From NCBI GenBank assembly GCA_012295225.1, contig WMKK01000010.1, positions 310,001 to 374,000 of the forward strand: a stretch of DNA of 64,000 bases, given 5' to 3'. The translations under genes and the position numbers were made by a program. Under the pieces are notes generated by a model. That model had not been told where the DNA came from, did no database searches, and saw nothing but the letters and a program-made list of their open reading frames with translations. This document shows, one piece after another, positions 17,787 through 26,939 of the stretch (positions are counted from its first letter, which is position 1; every line of letters starts with the position of its first letter). The DNA comes from Ostreococcus mediterraneus. Lineage: Eukaryota > Chlorophyta > Mamiellophyceae > Mamiellales > Bathycoccaceae.

Positions 17787-19202
17787 TTAAAAATGAAACG
17801 TCGTCGACGAGCTCGCAGAGTCTGGCGTGGACACCGCTGTTTGATTTCGGTCACGCTGGATTCGTGGTGAAATGAACTCTTCGGCGTCCGGGTCGATGCC
17901 GCTCGCGCGCGGCGTCGCGGGCGAGGTCGGGACGTCGACGTCGTCTTCGGCGTCGAACGACGACGCGGCGCGATGCTGCATGTCTACGTGCGCGATGTGC
18001 GCATCACGCCCAGCAGATTGCGCGACGGTGTCGCCAGTAGCGTCGCGTACATCGCGACGCGCGAGCAACGCAGCCTCGGCGGCGCGCTCGAACATTCGAG
18101 CGTCAAAGCCGCTCGAAGCGCGCATGTCTCGAACCAACTGCGCGAGCATGTCACATTCTGCCTCGACGTGCGCCAAAGTAAGTTTCAACCCCGCGCGATC
18201 GGACTCTGCTTCTTCTAATCTATGGCACGCGTCGCGATACTTGTCCTTGGTCATTGAATGCCGCACGAGCTGCTTTTCGAGCGTCACGGCGGCGTCCCGT
18301 AACGCCCGCTCATTCGCTCTGGACGACTCGAGCGCCGCGGCTTGCGTCGCCAATCGAGCTCGCAACGCCCCGCTCTCCGAGTGTGCCTCTTTCAATTTCG
18401 CCCTAAGTGCGAGCTTTTCTTCCGCGTCGTCTTCAACGATGGCCTCAGCCGCCGCGCGCGCCTTGATGTTTTCCTTGACAAAGGCGTCGATGACGCTCAC
18501 CTCTTGTCGCGCCTTCGTGAGCTCATCTTCAAGTTGGCTAATCCTATCGTACGCGCGCATCTTCTCCCGCCGCGTGCTTTTATACTGTTTCAATAACAAC
18601 CCAACCTCGGCGTTTCCGCACCGCGCGACGTGCGTGAGCGAGCCCCACGCGCGCGCGAGCGCCGCCGGAGCGTCTCCAGGAGGCGCCTCCTCCTCCCCTC
18701 TTCTACTCGACGTCATCCCGCCCGCCTCCACCGTCGCCCGCACGCGCGCGTGCGTGAGCGCTCTATTTTCCTTTTCCAACGCGCGCACGCGCGCGCGGAG
18801 CTCGCCCGCGAGCGCGTCTTTCGCGCGCGCTTCCAGCTTCAACGTCGACGCCCGACGCCTCGCCAATCGCTCCCCGACGTCCTCGTTCTCCCGCGCGTCC
18901 GCTGCGTTCGCGCGCATCGGCGGCGACACGGGCGCTAAAGGTGCGCTCGACGTCGCCGCGCGCGACGCGCGACGGCGAGCGACGACATCCGCAGCATCGG
19001 CATCGACGGTGTCATCTTTAACCGCCGCCACCGCGCCGTCGCCGTCGAGCGCGTCGCCGCCGCGTAACGACGCCAACACGCGCGTGAGCGCCGCCGAGCT
19101 CGTCCCCGGCGGCAGCGCGAACGTCGCGCGAAGCGCATCCATCGCGAGGCGCGCTGTGACAGCTGAAACGAATTTGAATGTGACATTGAGCTCACGCGGC
19201 AT
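17787..19202 (-). CDS. Coiled-coil protein of unknown function
   Basis: 471 residues from the ATG at 19202 (MPRELNVTFKFVSAVTARLA). An earlier in-frame ATG at 19349 would overlap the facing CDT2 gene and adds only arginine-rich sequence. Residues 1-50 form a small hydrophobic fold; the rest alternates disorder with predicted coiled coils (about 120-170, then 235-400, e.g. YDRISQLEDELTKARQEVSVI). The tail ends with serine/threonine-proline sites (SPATPRASG, FISPRIQ, STPDS) that could be kinase targets. The strand was chosen because heptad-rich charged sequence is read on the minus strand, while the long frame on the opposite strand is serine/alanine/arginine filler. No family was recognised. 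Confidence 0.6.
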   Translation of the reverse strand: MPRELNVTFKFVSAVTARLAMDALRATFALPPGTSSAALTRVLASLRGGDALDGDGAVAAVKDDTVDADAADVVARRRASRAATSSAPLAPVSPPMRANAADARENEDVGERLARRRASTLKLEARAKDALAGELRARVRALEKENRALTHARVRATVEAGGMTSSRRGEEEAPPGDAPAALARAWGSLTHVARCGNAEVGLLLKQYKSTRREKMRAYDRISQLEDELTKARQEVSVIDAFVKENIKARAAAEAIVEDDAEEKLALRAKLKEAHSESGALRARLATQAAALESSRANERALRDAAVTLEKQLVRHSMTKDKYRDACHRLEEAESDRAGLKLTLAHVEAECDMLAQLVRDMRASSGFDARMFERAAEAALLARRDVRDATGDTVAQSAGRDAHIAHVDMQHRAASSFDAEDDVDVPTSPATPRASGIDPDAEEFISPRIQRDRNQTAVSTPDSASSSTTFHF

Positions 19203-19327
19203 TCCGCGACGCGCGCCGACGCCGGGCGACGACGCGAGCGGGGAATCGTCGCAGAGGCGCGCGCGAGCGCACGTCGGGCGCGGCGGTGCGCGGCGCGGGC
19301 GACGCAGGCGACGCGGTGCGCGAAAGC

Positions 19328-20971
19328 ATGGTGGCGCGTTTGAATTCAAACTTTGAACATGACGCCGGTGATGATGCGCCGCGCGCGGTGCGGCCGCTCT
19401 CGGTGATGCGTTACGCGCGCGAACGCGAGTGTGGATACGCGTGCCGCGCGCGGACGCACGCGTTGGCGACGACGCGCGACGATGTGCGCGTGGATGTCGG
19501 GATGTTTGACTCGAGCGGCGTCGGCGGCCGAGACGAGCCGGAACGTGCGCGGGTCGGTGGCGCGTATACGACGTCGCGTCAGGACGCGTTTGGGTTGCCG
19601 TACGTCGTAAAGTTTAATTCCACCGATGGCACGTGGGTGGCGATCGGCGATGAGGATGGTTACGTGACGATATTGGACGCGTTGCGCGCGTTGCCGAGCG
19701 AGGATGAAACCGGCGCGGGCTACGCGCCGTATTCGAGCATTTCGGCGCATAATAACGCCATATTCGACGTGGCGTGGATGCGCGACGATAAACAAATTCT
19801 CACGGCATCGGCCGATCACGGGATTCATTTATTTGACGTGGAGACGAGCGTGCAGATGATGGCGTTTGACGGGCACGCGTCGTGCGTCAAGGCGCTCGCG
19901 GCGCAGCCGACGTCCAAATATGTCTTCGCGAGCGGCGGACGCGATGGACGGTTGCTCGTATTCGACACGCGCACGCCAGGCGTGGTTCGCGAGGGCGAAG
20001 ATGCCCCGCACGCATCGCCGAGCAAGGTTGTGAACTACGCGCATAGGCTTCCGGGCGTGCGCGCCGGCCGGAGAGCTCGTTCGTGCTTGCACAGCGTGAC
20101 GTCGGTGGCATTTGACAATAGCGGCGACGTGGTGTTGAGTTCAGGAGGCTCCGATGGCGTAGTCAAGTTGTGGGACGTGCGTTACATGAAGGGTACGGTG
20201 GGCGTGCTCGAGGATGCGCGAGATGACTCGTACGTCCCAGGGTCATTTTACGACCACGGTTTGGGACGTCGATTTGGCGGCGCGCGAGCATCGGCATCGG
20301 CATCGGCATCGGTGTCGAAGAAGCCTCGTGGAATTTCAGGCATTGCAGTGGACCCAACCTCATCACGCGTTGCGGTCTCTTACGTGGACAATCACATGGC
20401 TATGTTTGACGCCAACGCGCCAGGCGCTGGACCGACGCGTCATTTTGTCGGGCATTTATCGAGCTCGTATTACATCAAGCCATGCTTTTCACCCGATGGC
20501 GCGCACGTCGCGTGTGGGTCGCTCGATCACAACGTGCACATATGGAATGTCGCTAGACCGAGAGAAAAGTCAGTGCAACTTTCCGGCCACGCACTCGGCG
20601 TGAACGTCGTGCACTGGTCGAGCAGAGCCGACGCGCTCGCGAGTTGTTCAGACGACGGCGCCACGCGCGTGTGGAGCGTCAATCCATACAAAACACCACC
20701 ATCTCGCCAACGTGCGATGACCAGGACGCCGTCACGGTCGACGATGAACGCCCGCGTCAGACTCGCACTGGGCGACGCTGAAGAATTAGACGACGTCGTG
20801 TCCACGCCGACCAAGCTCGCCCGAGCGTCGAGGAACGCGAGCGCGCAATCAACACCCGGCGCCGTGTCCTCGCCTTTCGACCCAACGCCCGAAAAACCGC
20901 CACCGCAAAAATTGCGAAAACGCGTGCGAGAACCTTTCACCACTTTAGACGTCAACGCAGGCGATAGATAG
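19328..20971 (+). CDS. CDT2: WD40 substrate receptor CDT2 (DTL) of the CRL4 ubiquitin ligase
   Basis: 547 residues from the ATG at 19328. Residues about 75-455 form a seven-bladed WD40 propeller with the CDT2-like order: FKFNST-type first strand, HNNAIFDVAWMRDDKQILTA, FASGGRDGRLLVFDTR, then SVTSVAFDNSGDVVLSSGG and VVKLWDVRYMKG, a disordered insert, SSYYIKPCFSPDGAHVACGS and ALASCSDDGATRVWSVN. The WDXR-type boxes (FDTR, WDVR) would bind DDB1. CRL4-CDT2 destroys CDT1 and other PCNA-bound proteins in S phase and after damage. The tail is basic and proline-rich, ending with RKRVREPF. A short GCATCG repeat (about 20288-20313) encodes a serine-alanine run in a loop. Confidence 0.85.
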   Translation: MVARLNSNFEHDAGDDAPRAVRPLSVMRYARERECGYACRARTHALATTRDDVRVDVGMFDSSGVGGRDEPERARVGGAYTTSRQDAFGLPYVVKFNSTDGTWVAIGDEDGYVTILDALRALPSEDETGAGYAPYSSISAHNNAIFDVAWMRDDKQILTASADHGIHLFDVETSVQMMAFDGHASCVKALAAQPTSKYVFASGGRDGRLLVFDTRTPGVVREGEDAPHASPSKVVNYAHRLPGVRAGRRARSCLHSVTSVAFDNSGDVVLSSGGSDGVVKLWDVRYMKGTVGVLEDARDDSYVPGSFYDHGLGRRFGGARASASASASVSKKPRGISGIAVDPTSSRVAVSYVDNHMAMFDANAPGAGPTRHFVGHLSSSYYIKPCFSPDGAHVACGSLDHNVHIWNVARPREKSVQLSGHALGVNVVHWSSRADALASCSDDGATRVWSVNPYKTPPSRQRAMTRTPSRSTMNARVRLALGDAEELDDVVSTPTKLARASRNASAQSTPGAVSSPFDPTPEKPPPQKLRKRVREPFTTLDVNAGDR

Positions 20972-21147
20972 CGACGTACCGCCGCGCCGCGCGGCGCGTT
21001 TGAAACCACCACACTGTACAAACAACTTCACACCCTCGCGTGCGACACGCGTCACGTCGCGCGCCCGCTCGCGCGCGCATTCGCGCCACACGAGCGCGTT
21101 CTAACGTTCCATCGCCCGGAGTCCACGTCATCGCCGTTGCACGCGCG

Positions 21148-23711
21148 ATGAGCACCGCGCAAAAGCTCTCGCGTCAGCACAGCGAGTTGTGCGCCTTGGA
21201 CTGGATTGACGACACAGACGCCGACGGCACGCGAGACGCGCGCTCGTGCGATGCGTCGGTGGAACCCACGCCTGCAAAGCGCGTGGCAGACGTGCGCACG
21301 CCCACGGCTGATGCGTTAGGGTCGCACTTGAAGGTGCGCATTTCGAATTTGAGCGGCGCAACCGACGACGGGACCGACGACGGGACGGACCGACGGAAAA
21401 GCGCGCGGAGTTCCACGAGCGCGTTCTCAGTCGCGTTGGATAACGAATTAGAGCAGAGACACGTGTGTCTCACGCCGGCGAAAAATGCGAGCGCGATGCC
21501 GCTCCACGCAGCGGTGGCGCGCGCGGACGCTGAAGCGACCAAGGTGTTGCTCAGACGCGGAGAAACCGGTGAACGCGGCGACGATGCGCGTTCCGGCGGC
21601 CGTTCGACGTGGCCGCCACCTAAAGAACCACTGAATCGTATTTCGAGCACGACGATGTTGAAAGAGTTCCACGCCGAGGAGAAACTCAGCGCAGTGGAGG
21701 CGCGAAACGAACACGGCGATACGGCGTTGGCGGTAGCCGCGGCGCTCGAAAGCGATTCCTCAGCAGCTGAGATGTTGGGGATTCTACTCGACGCTGGAGC
21801 GAACCCATTCGTGCATTCGTCGTCAGGGTACGCCGCCGCGCACTGGGCGGCGAGCGCGGGGAATCTTGAGACGCTCAAAACGCTCGCAAAGAGATGTCCA
21901 AATCCGCGGGCAATCATCGAAGGCCGAGCGCTCGATGGGTCTACCCCGCTCCTGGTAGCGGCGGCGTACGGAAACATCGACGTTATTGAATGGCTCGTCA
22001 CACATGAGCACTGGCACAAATCCAACGCGTTTGCCGTGGATGGTCAAGGGAAAAATGTACTCGGCGTGCTCGGAACGAAGATGGGTAAGAAGACGACGCA
22101 AACGGCCAAGGCGGCGATGCGGGCAAAAATATTTGAGCTCATTCCGGAAATGCGCGTAGTATTCTTGAGTCATCCCGAGTGCGAAGAGCACGTGTCGTTT
22201 AAACCGCATCAAGAAAGTCCCGAGCGCATGACGGCGATCTTTGACGAACTGAAACGAGTCGCTGAACGCGGCGAATTGATGTTGGACGAACTCGAGCGCT
22301 CAGAATCTTTTGCGTGCGCCGAGCCGCACGAAATCCTGTTTGCGCACTCGGAAGAGTACGTTCGCGTGTTGGCCGACTTGAGCGAGCAAGTGGGGCACAC
22401 TCCAATTGCTTTTACGCCGTATTGTCAGAACCAGAAGGGCGTGCCTGAAAAGCTGCGCAAGCCTGTGGAGAACAGCGACACATTTTTTTCACCGGGGACG
22501 TTGCAAGCGGCTCTACGCGCGGCGGGCGGAGTCCTTCACGCCGTCGATCGAGTGCTGGATCAACGTAACAGAAGCGCATTTGTGTGTGCCCGTCCGCCAG
22601 GTCATCACGCGGGCGTGTCAGGGGCGACAGAAGGAGCGCCATCGAGTGGATTTTCAATCTTGAACAACGCAATGATTGGTACGTATTTTGCAGCGCCGTC
22701 CCGACCCTCGCGCTCGACCTTTTGACCCATCGAATTCGGACGCGTTCGCATAGCGGCATTCATTAGCATGATATGAATACCGCGATGATACGCGTCCCAT
22801 ATAAACGCCCATCTTCTATGACGCGGAGAACTGAGCGTGTCTCTGGTGACAGATACGGATGGTACATTTCATTCATCGCGACGAGCGTCGTACTGACGCG
22901 TGCGTTTCCAATTTTTCCTACGTCATCACGCACAGGTGCTCTACACGCCATCGAGCAGAAGAACGTTCATCGCGTGGCTGTTGTAGATTTCGACGTGCAC
23001 CACGGAAATGGCACGGAAGAAATCGCGCGGCATTGGCTTCAACAAAAACGCACCAAGGATGATTTCCACCGCCACACGTCGCCCGACTTGTTCTTTACAT
23101 CGATTCACTTGGCAGACGACGGAACATCGAGTGGCATCAACTTCTACCCTGGTACTGGCGTGCAAGATGANATNATGAATAACATCGTCAACGTCGTGGT
23201 CCCGCCTATGTGGATTAGTAAAGGCGCGAGCGCGACGGCGAATGAGGACATGGGCGAACGCGTAAGGAAAAAGGCGAAGCGGTTCGGCGAAGATAATCAG
23301 CTTGCACCCGCAGCAGCGGCGGTAAAGAAGCAGACTGATGCACCTGACGCAAATTTCAAAGGTGGGAGGTTGGAGTGGATGAAATCATTTCGTGAGCGCT
23401 TAATTCCTTCGCTTCGGGCGTTTGGTCCCGAACTCATCATCGTCTCGGCTGGATTTGACGCGGCGAGCGGAGATATTGGCAACATCGGCGTTGACGCGAA
23501 GCGAGGTGTGCGTTTACAAGGCGTCAACCTGCGACCAGAAGACTTCGAGTCAATGACGAAACAAATTGTCGATGTCGCCAATGCGTGTGATGGTCGTGTC
23601 GTTTCGGTTTTGGAAGGCGGGTACGGCGTTCTCAAGGATGCCGAACTCAACTTGGGGCGCGAAAACTTTGCGCGGTGCGTGCAAGCGCACGTCAAGGCTT
23701 TGTGTATGTAG
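21148..23711 (+). CDS. Ankyrin-repeat class II histone deacetylase
   Basis: Two exons, 21148-22678 and 22936-23711, give 768 residues. The N-terminal 180 residues are disordered; about 185-310 hold ankyrin repeats (HGDTALAVAAALES, SGYAAAHWAASAGNLETLK, DGSTPLLVAAAYGNIDVIEWL). From about 335 is a class II HDAC domain: SHPECEEH, HQESPERM, RPPGHHAG, then across the intron VDFDVHHGNGTEEIA, TSIHLADDG, VSAGFDAASGD and EGGYG. The histidine pair and the zinc-ligand Asp/His are present, so it should remove acetyl groups from lysine. Plants' own class II enzymes usually lack N-terminal ankyrin repeats. Undetermined bases at 23171 and 23174 affect two codons after PGTGVQD. Confidence 0.88.
22679..22935 (+). 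other. Intron of the histone deacetylase gene (inferred)
   Basis: Donor GTACGT at 22679, TACTGAC branch point at 22891-22897, acceptor CAG ending at 22935; 257 bases. Splicing joins NNAMI to GALHAIEQK through a split glycine codon and restores the family's continuous helix before VDFDVHHGNG. Confidence 0.9.
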
Positions 23712-23805
23712 ATTAAATAAAAAAACGCGCAAGCGTAAGCAGTACAATAGCGATCAGCAGCTGTATTTAATAACGATATTCTAAATCAATGTACAACTGC
23801 AACGA

Positions 23806-25185
23806 CTACGAATAGACCGCCTTGAGCGCCGCGATTTCTTCGCTGAACATTTGTCCAATGTATTCGGCGTCGGGCGTCACGTCTGAGTCGACGACGAGCG
23901 TCAGGCGCAAGTGACCGGCATACGAGAGCACGGACACTTGGTTGATGATATTGGCACACGCAAATACGATGTCACGCACGCGCTTGCCAAACAAAAGAAT
24001 GGGCTCTGTCGGACCAGGGACGTTTGTAAACACCATCGAGTGTCGCGTCATGTAATCGCACACGATTTGACGTTGCACATTCGGGCCCGCAATGTTGACG
24101 ATTTCGTTAAGCGCCCGCGTCACGTATGGCTCGGGCGATCGCTTCATGGTGTTACACACCTTGTGCGCCTTTTTCAGACGGTCCGCGACGCTCATGACGC
24201 CCATCGGCAGCGTAAGCGAAACAAACGTCCAAGAGTTCGTGAGCACTGCCTGCGCGCGACCTGGGAATGCATACGGACACGCCGCACGTATGAATGGCTT
24301 CCTATCTCCCTGCTTATCACCCATTTTAATGTGATATTTTTGAATCGCGCCAGCGAGCGCTGAGATGACGACGTCGTTCACCGTGCACCCGCTCGCCGAT
24401 TTCACGGCCTTCAAATCCTCCATGCTCACCGGCGGACACACCACGATTTGTCGCTTACCCGTGAACGCATACGGTGCCTTCACGCCCTTAAATGTTGAAT
24501 ACGTGTCGTACGGACCAGCCGCAGTAAGCAGCGCCTTTAACGTCCCGTACACGCACAAGAACAAAAACGTCAATACGCTCCAAATCGCCGCGAGCACGGA
24601 TGCGTGTGCCGCCGGTGCGCGGCGCTGAAAATCCAACATTTTCAGTTCGCCACCGTTTAATGACGTCGTCACCTTTTTCAAAACCTCAACCAGGGATATG
24701 CCGTCGCCAATGGCGTGACTCACGCGCAACATCACCGCCGGAGGCGCCGGAAACCGCGCGTCGTCCTCGTCCCAAGTCGCCCCAGCCTTCATCGTCACCA
24801 CCACGCAATCCCACAACGGTGCATTCACATCAAACGGGCGTAACGTCTCCCGATCCATCACCTCGCGCATCTCGCGTGCGCTCGCAACCTCCACGCGTGT
24901 CACCCGCGACATTGCGTCGTCCGCGTCGTCCAGCGCCCAACGCAACGACTTCAACGTCTTCGCACTCCGCCCGTTCGCCGGCACCGCGCGCGAGCGAAAC
25001 TGTGGAAACTCCTCCAACGTACGTATAAACGCCCGCAAATCATCGTCTGAGGGCGCGGCGTCGACGTAAAACGTCGGTACGAGTGGGTAATCGACACACT
25101 TGAGCTTGGCTGGGAACGCGCTCCCGCGCAGCGTCGCGCGCGCCAGCGTCGACGTGAGCGTGTTCATCGTCGGTGAGTGCGTCAT
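23806..25185 (-). CDS. Wax ester synthase / diacylglycerol acyltransferase (WS/DGAT)
   Basis: 459 residues from the ATG at 25185 (in-frame ATGs also at 25167 and 25293). It has the two-lobed acyltransferase fold: the active-site motif is RVSHAIGDGISLVEVL, so the usual HHxxxDG is SHxxxDG with the second, catalytic histidine and the DG kept. A hydrophobic segment (VLTFLFLCVYGTLKALL, about residue 200) may hold it to a membrane. The C-terminal half has the DUF1298-type end: VNDVVISALAGAIQKY, FTNVPGPTEPILLFG and LSYAGHLRLTLVVD. It should esterify an acyl-CoA with a fatty alcohol or diacylglycerol for storage lipid. Head-to-head with RPT3, 130 bases apart. Confidence 0.87.
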   Translation of the reverse strand: MTHSPTMNTLTSTLARATLRGSAFPAKLKCVDYPLVPTFYVDAAPSDDDLRAFIRTLEEFPQFRSRAVPANGRSAKTLKSLRWALDDADDAMSRVTRVEVASAREMREVMDRETLRPFDVNAPLWDCVVVTMKAGATWDEDDARFPAPPAVMLRVSHAIGDGISLVEVLKKVTTSLNGGELKMLDFQRRAPAAHASVLAAIWSVLTFLFLCVYGTLKALLTAAGPYDTYSTFKGVKAPYAFTGKRQIVVCPPVSMEDLKAVKSASGCTVNDVVISALAGAIQKYHIKMGDKQGDRKPFIRAACPYAFPGRAQAVLTNSWTFVSLTLPMGVMSVADRLKKAHKVCNTMKRSPEPYVTRALNEIVNIAGPNVQRQIVCDYMTRHSMVFTNVPGPTEPILLFGKRVRDIVFACANIINQVSVLSYAGHLRLTLVVDSDVTPDAEYIGQMFSEEIAALKAVYS

Positions 25186-25314
25186 GCTGTCACCGCGCGT
25201 GTCGTGCGCGCGCGCCGGTGGCGTCTCGTCGTCTCCAGACGACGTTGGGCGCGCGTCGCTCAGTATGGGTATGGCGCGACCGTTTGACCGCATTCGCTGA
25301 CGCGTAAAAACATC

Positions 25315-26776
25315 ATGACCGCCGCCGTGGCGTCCATGCCGGCCGTGGTGCGTGACGCGCGCGAGCGCAACGCGTTTCGATGCGCGCGATCGTCGCCGCG
25401 CGATCGTCGCCGCGCGCGATCGTCGCGGCGTCGCGCGTGCGATCGAGTCTCGAACGTGCCCCTTTGCCTCGTTCGATCTCGCGTTCGCGCGCGCCTCTGA
25501 GGCGCTCACGCGCGCGATAGGCAAAGAACCGCGCGCGTACTGACGGATGTGTGTTTTTTCGTATGTTTCTTGCGCGCAGGCACAGAGTGATGCGTTGTCG
25601 GTGGCGTCGCCGTCGGGATCAGCCGCGGATGGAGACTTGTACGCCAAGTTGAAGTCGCTTCAACGCGAACTCGAATTGGTGGAGATCCAAGAAGAGTACA
25701 TCAAGGATGAACAGAAGAATTTAAAGATTGAGTTGTTACGCGCGCAGGAGGAGGTGAAGCGGATTCAATCGGTGCCTTTGGTGATTGGGCAGTTCTTGGA
25801 GATGGTTGACGAGAACACGGGGATCATTTCGAGCACGACAGGCTCGAACTATTACGTTCGTATTTTGTCCACGTTAAACCGAGAGTTGTTGAAGCCGTCG
25901 TCATCGGTGGCGTTACACAGACATTCGAACGCGTTGGTGGAGATTTTGCCACCCGAGGCGGATTCTTCTATTTCGTTGTTGAGCGACGCGGAGCGTCCGG
26001 ATGTCAAGTATAGCGACATCGGTGGCGCGGATGTTCAAAAGCAAGAAATTCGAGAAGCGGTCGAACTTCCGTTGACACACTTTGATTTGTATCGCCAAAT
26101 TGGCATCGACCCGCCGAGAGGGGTGTTACTTTACGGCCCACCAGGGACGGGGAAAACGATGTTGGCAAAGGCTGTCGCGCACCACACGACGGCCGCGTTT
26201 ATTCGCGTAGTCGGGAGTGAGTTTGTGCAAAAGTATCTCGGTGAAGGTCCAAGAATGGTTCGTGATGTTTTCCGTTTAGCTAAAGAAAACGCACCGGCGA
26301 TTATTTTCATTGATGAGGTTGATTCCATCGCCACTGCGCGTTTCGACGCGCACACCGGGGCGGATCGAGAGGTGCAGCGTATTTTGATGGAATTATTAAA
26401 CCAAATGGATGGTTTCGATCAAACGGTGAATGTCAAGGTGATCATGGCGACAAATCGAGCGGATACTCTTGATCCGGCGTTGTTGCGTCCAGGTCGTCTC
26501 GACCGTAAGATTGAGTGTCCGCACCCCGACCGTCGGCAAAAACGTTTGGTGTTCCAAGTGTGCGTGGGCAAGATGAGTTTGAGTGACGAAGTAGACTTGG
26601 AAGACTATGTTAGTCGACCGGACAAGATTTCAGCCGCGGATATTCGTTCAATTTGTCAAGAAGCCGGTTTGCAAGCCGTGCGTAAAAATAGATACGTCGT
26701 CTTACCAAAGGACTTCGAAATCGCGTACAAGACGAACGTCCGCAAGCCCGAGAACGACTTTGAGTTTTACCGCTAG
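25315..26776 (+). CDS. RPT3: 26S proteasome AAA-ATPase subunit RPT3 (PSMC4)
   Basis: Two exons, 25315-25347 and 25580-26776, give 409 residues. The 11-residue first exon [11 protein letters not shown] joins in phase to [10 protein letters not shown]. Visible: the N-terminal coiled coil ([20 protein letters not shown]), the OB domain ([14 protein letters not shown]), Walker A GPPGTGKT, Walker [10 protein letters not shown], the arginine-finger segment [12 protein letters not shown], and the C-terminal Phe-Tyr-Arg, an HbYX motif that opens the 20S gate. Identity to plant and animal RPT3 is very high ([28 protein letters not shown]). It unfolds substrates as part of the 19S base ring. A single-frame reading would begin inside the intron. 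Confidence 0.95.
25348..25579 (+). other. Intron near the start of RPT3 (inferred)
   Basis: Donor GTGCGT at 25348, TACTGAC branch point at 25538-25544, acceptor GCGCGCAG ending at 25579; 232 bases, phase 0. Confidence 0.85.
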
Positions 26777-26939
26777 GACGCGCGCTCAAACGGCGACGCG
26801 CGACTTGTTAGAAACATACACAACAGAACGTAGAACATCTGGTAGACGAAGACTGTCATCTTTTAATTATCATTATATTGAAAAATCAAATCTGTTTGCT
26901 ATTCCCACAGCTTCGCGTGCGTATTCACACACGCGCTAC

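Noticed and set aside
17872-19356. A 494-codon open frame on the + strand opposite the coiled-coil gene
   Set aside because: The peptide is serine/alanine/arginine filler from high-GC codon shadowing, while the minus strand gives heptad-rich sequence.
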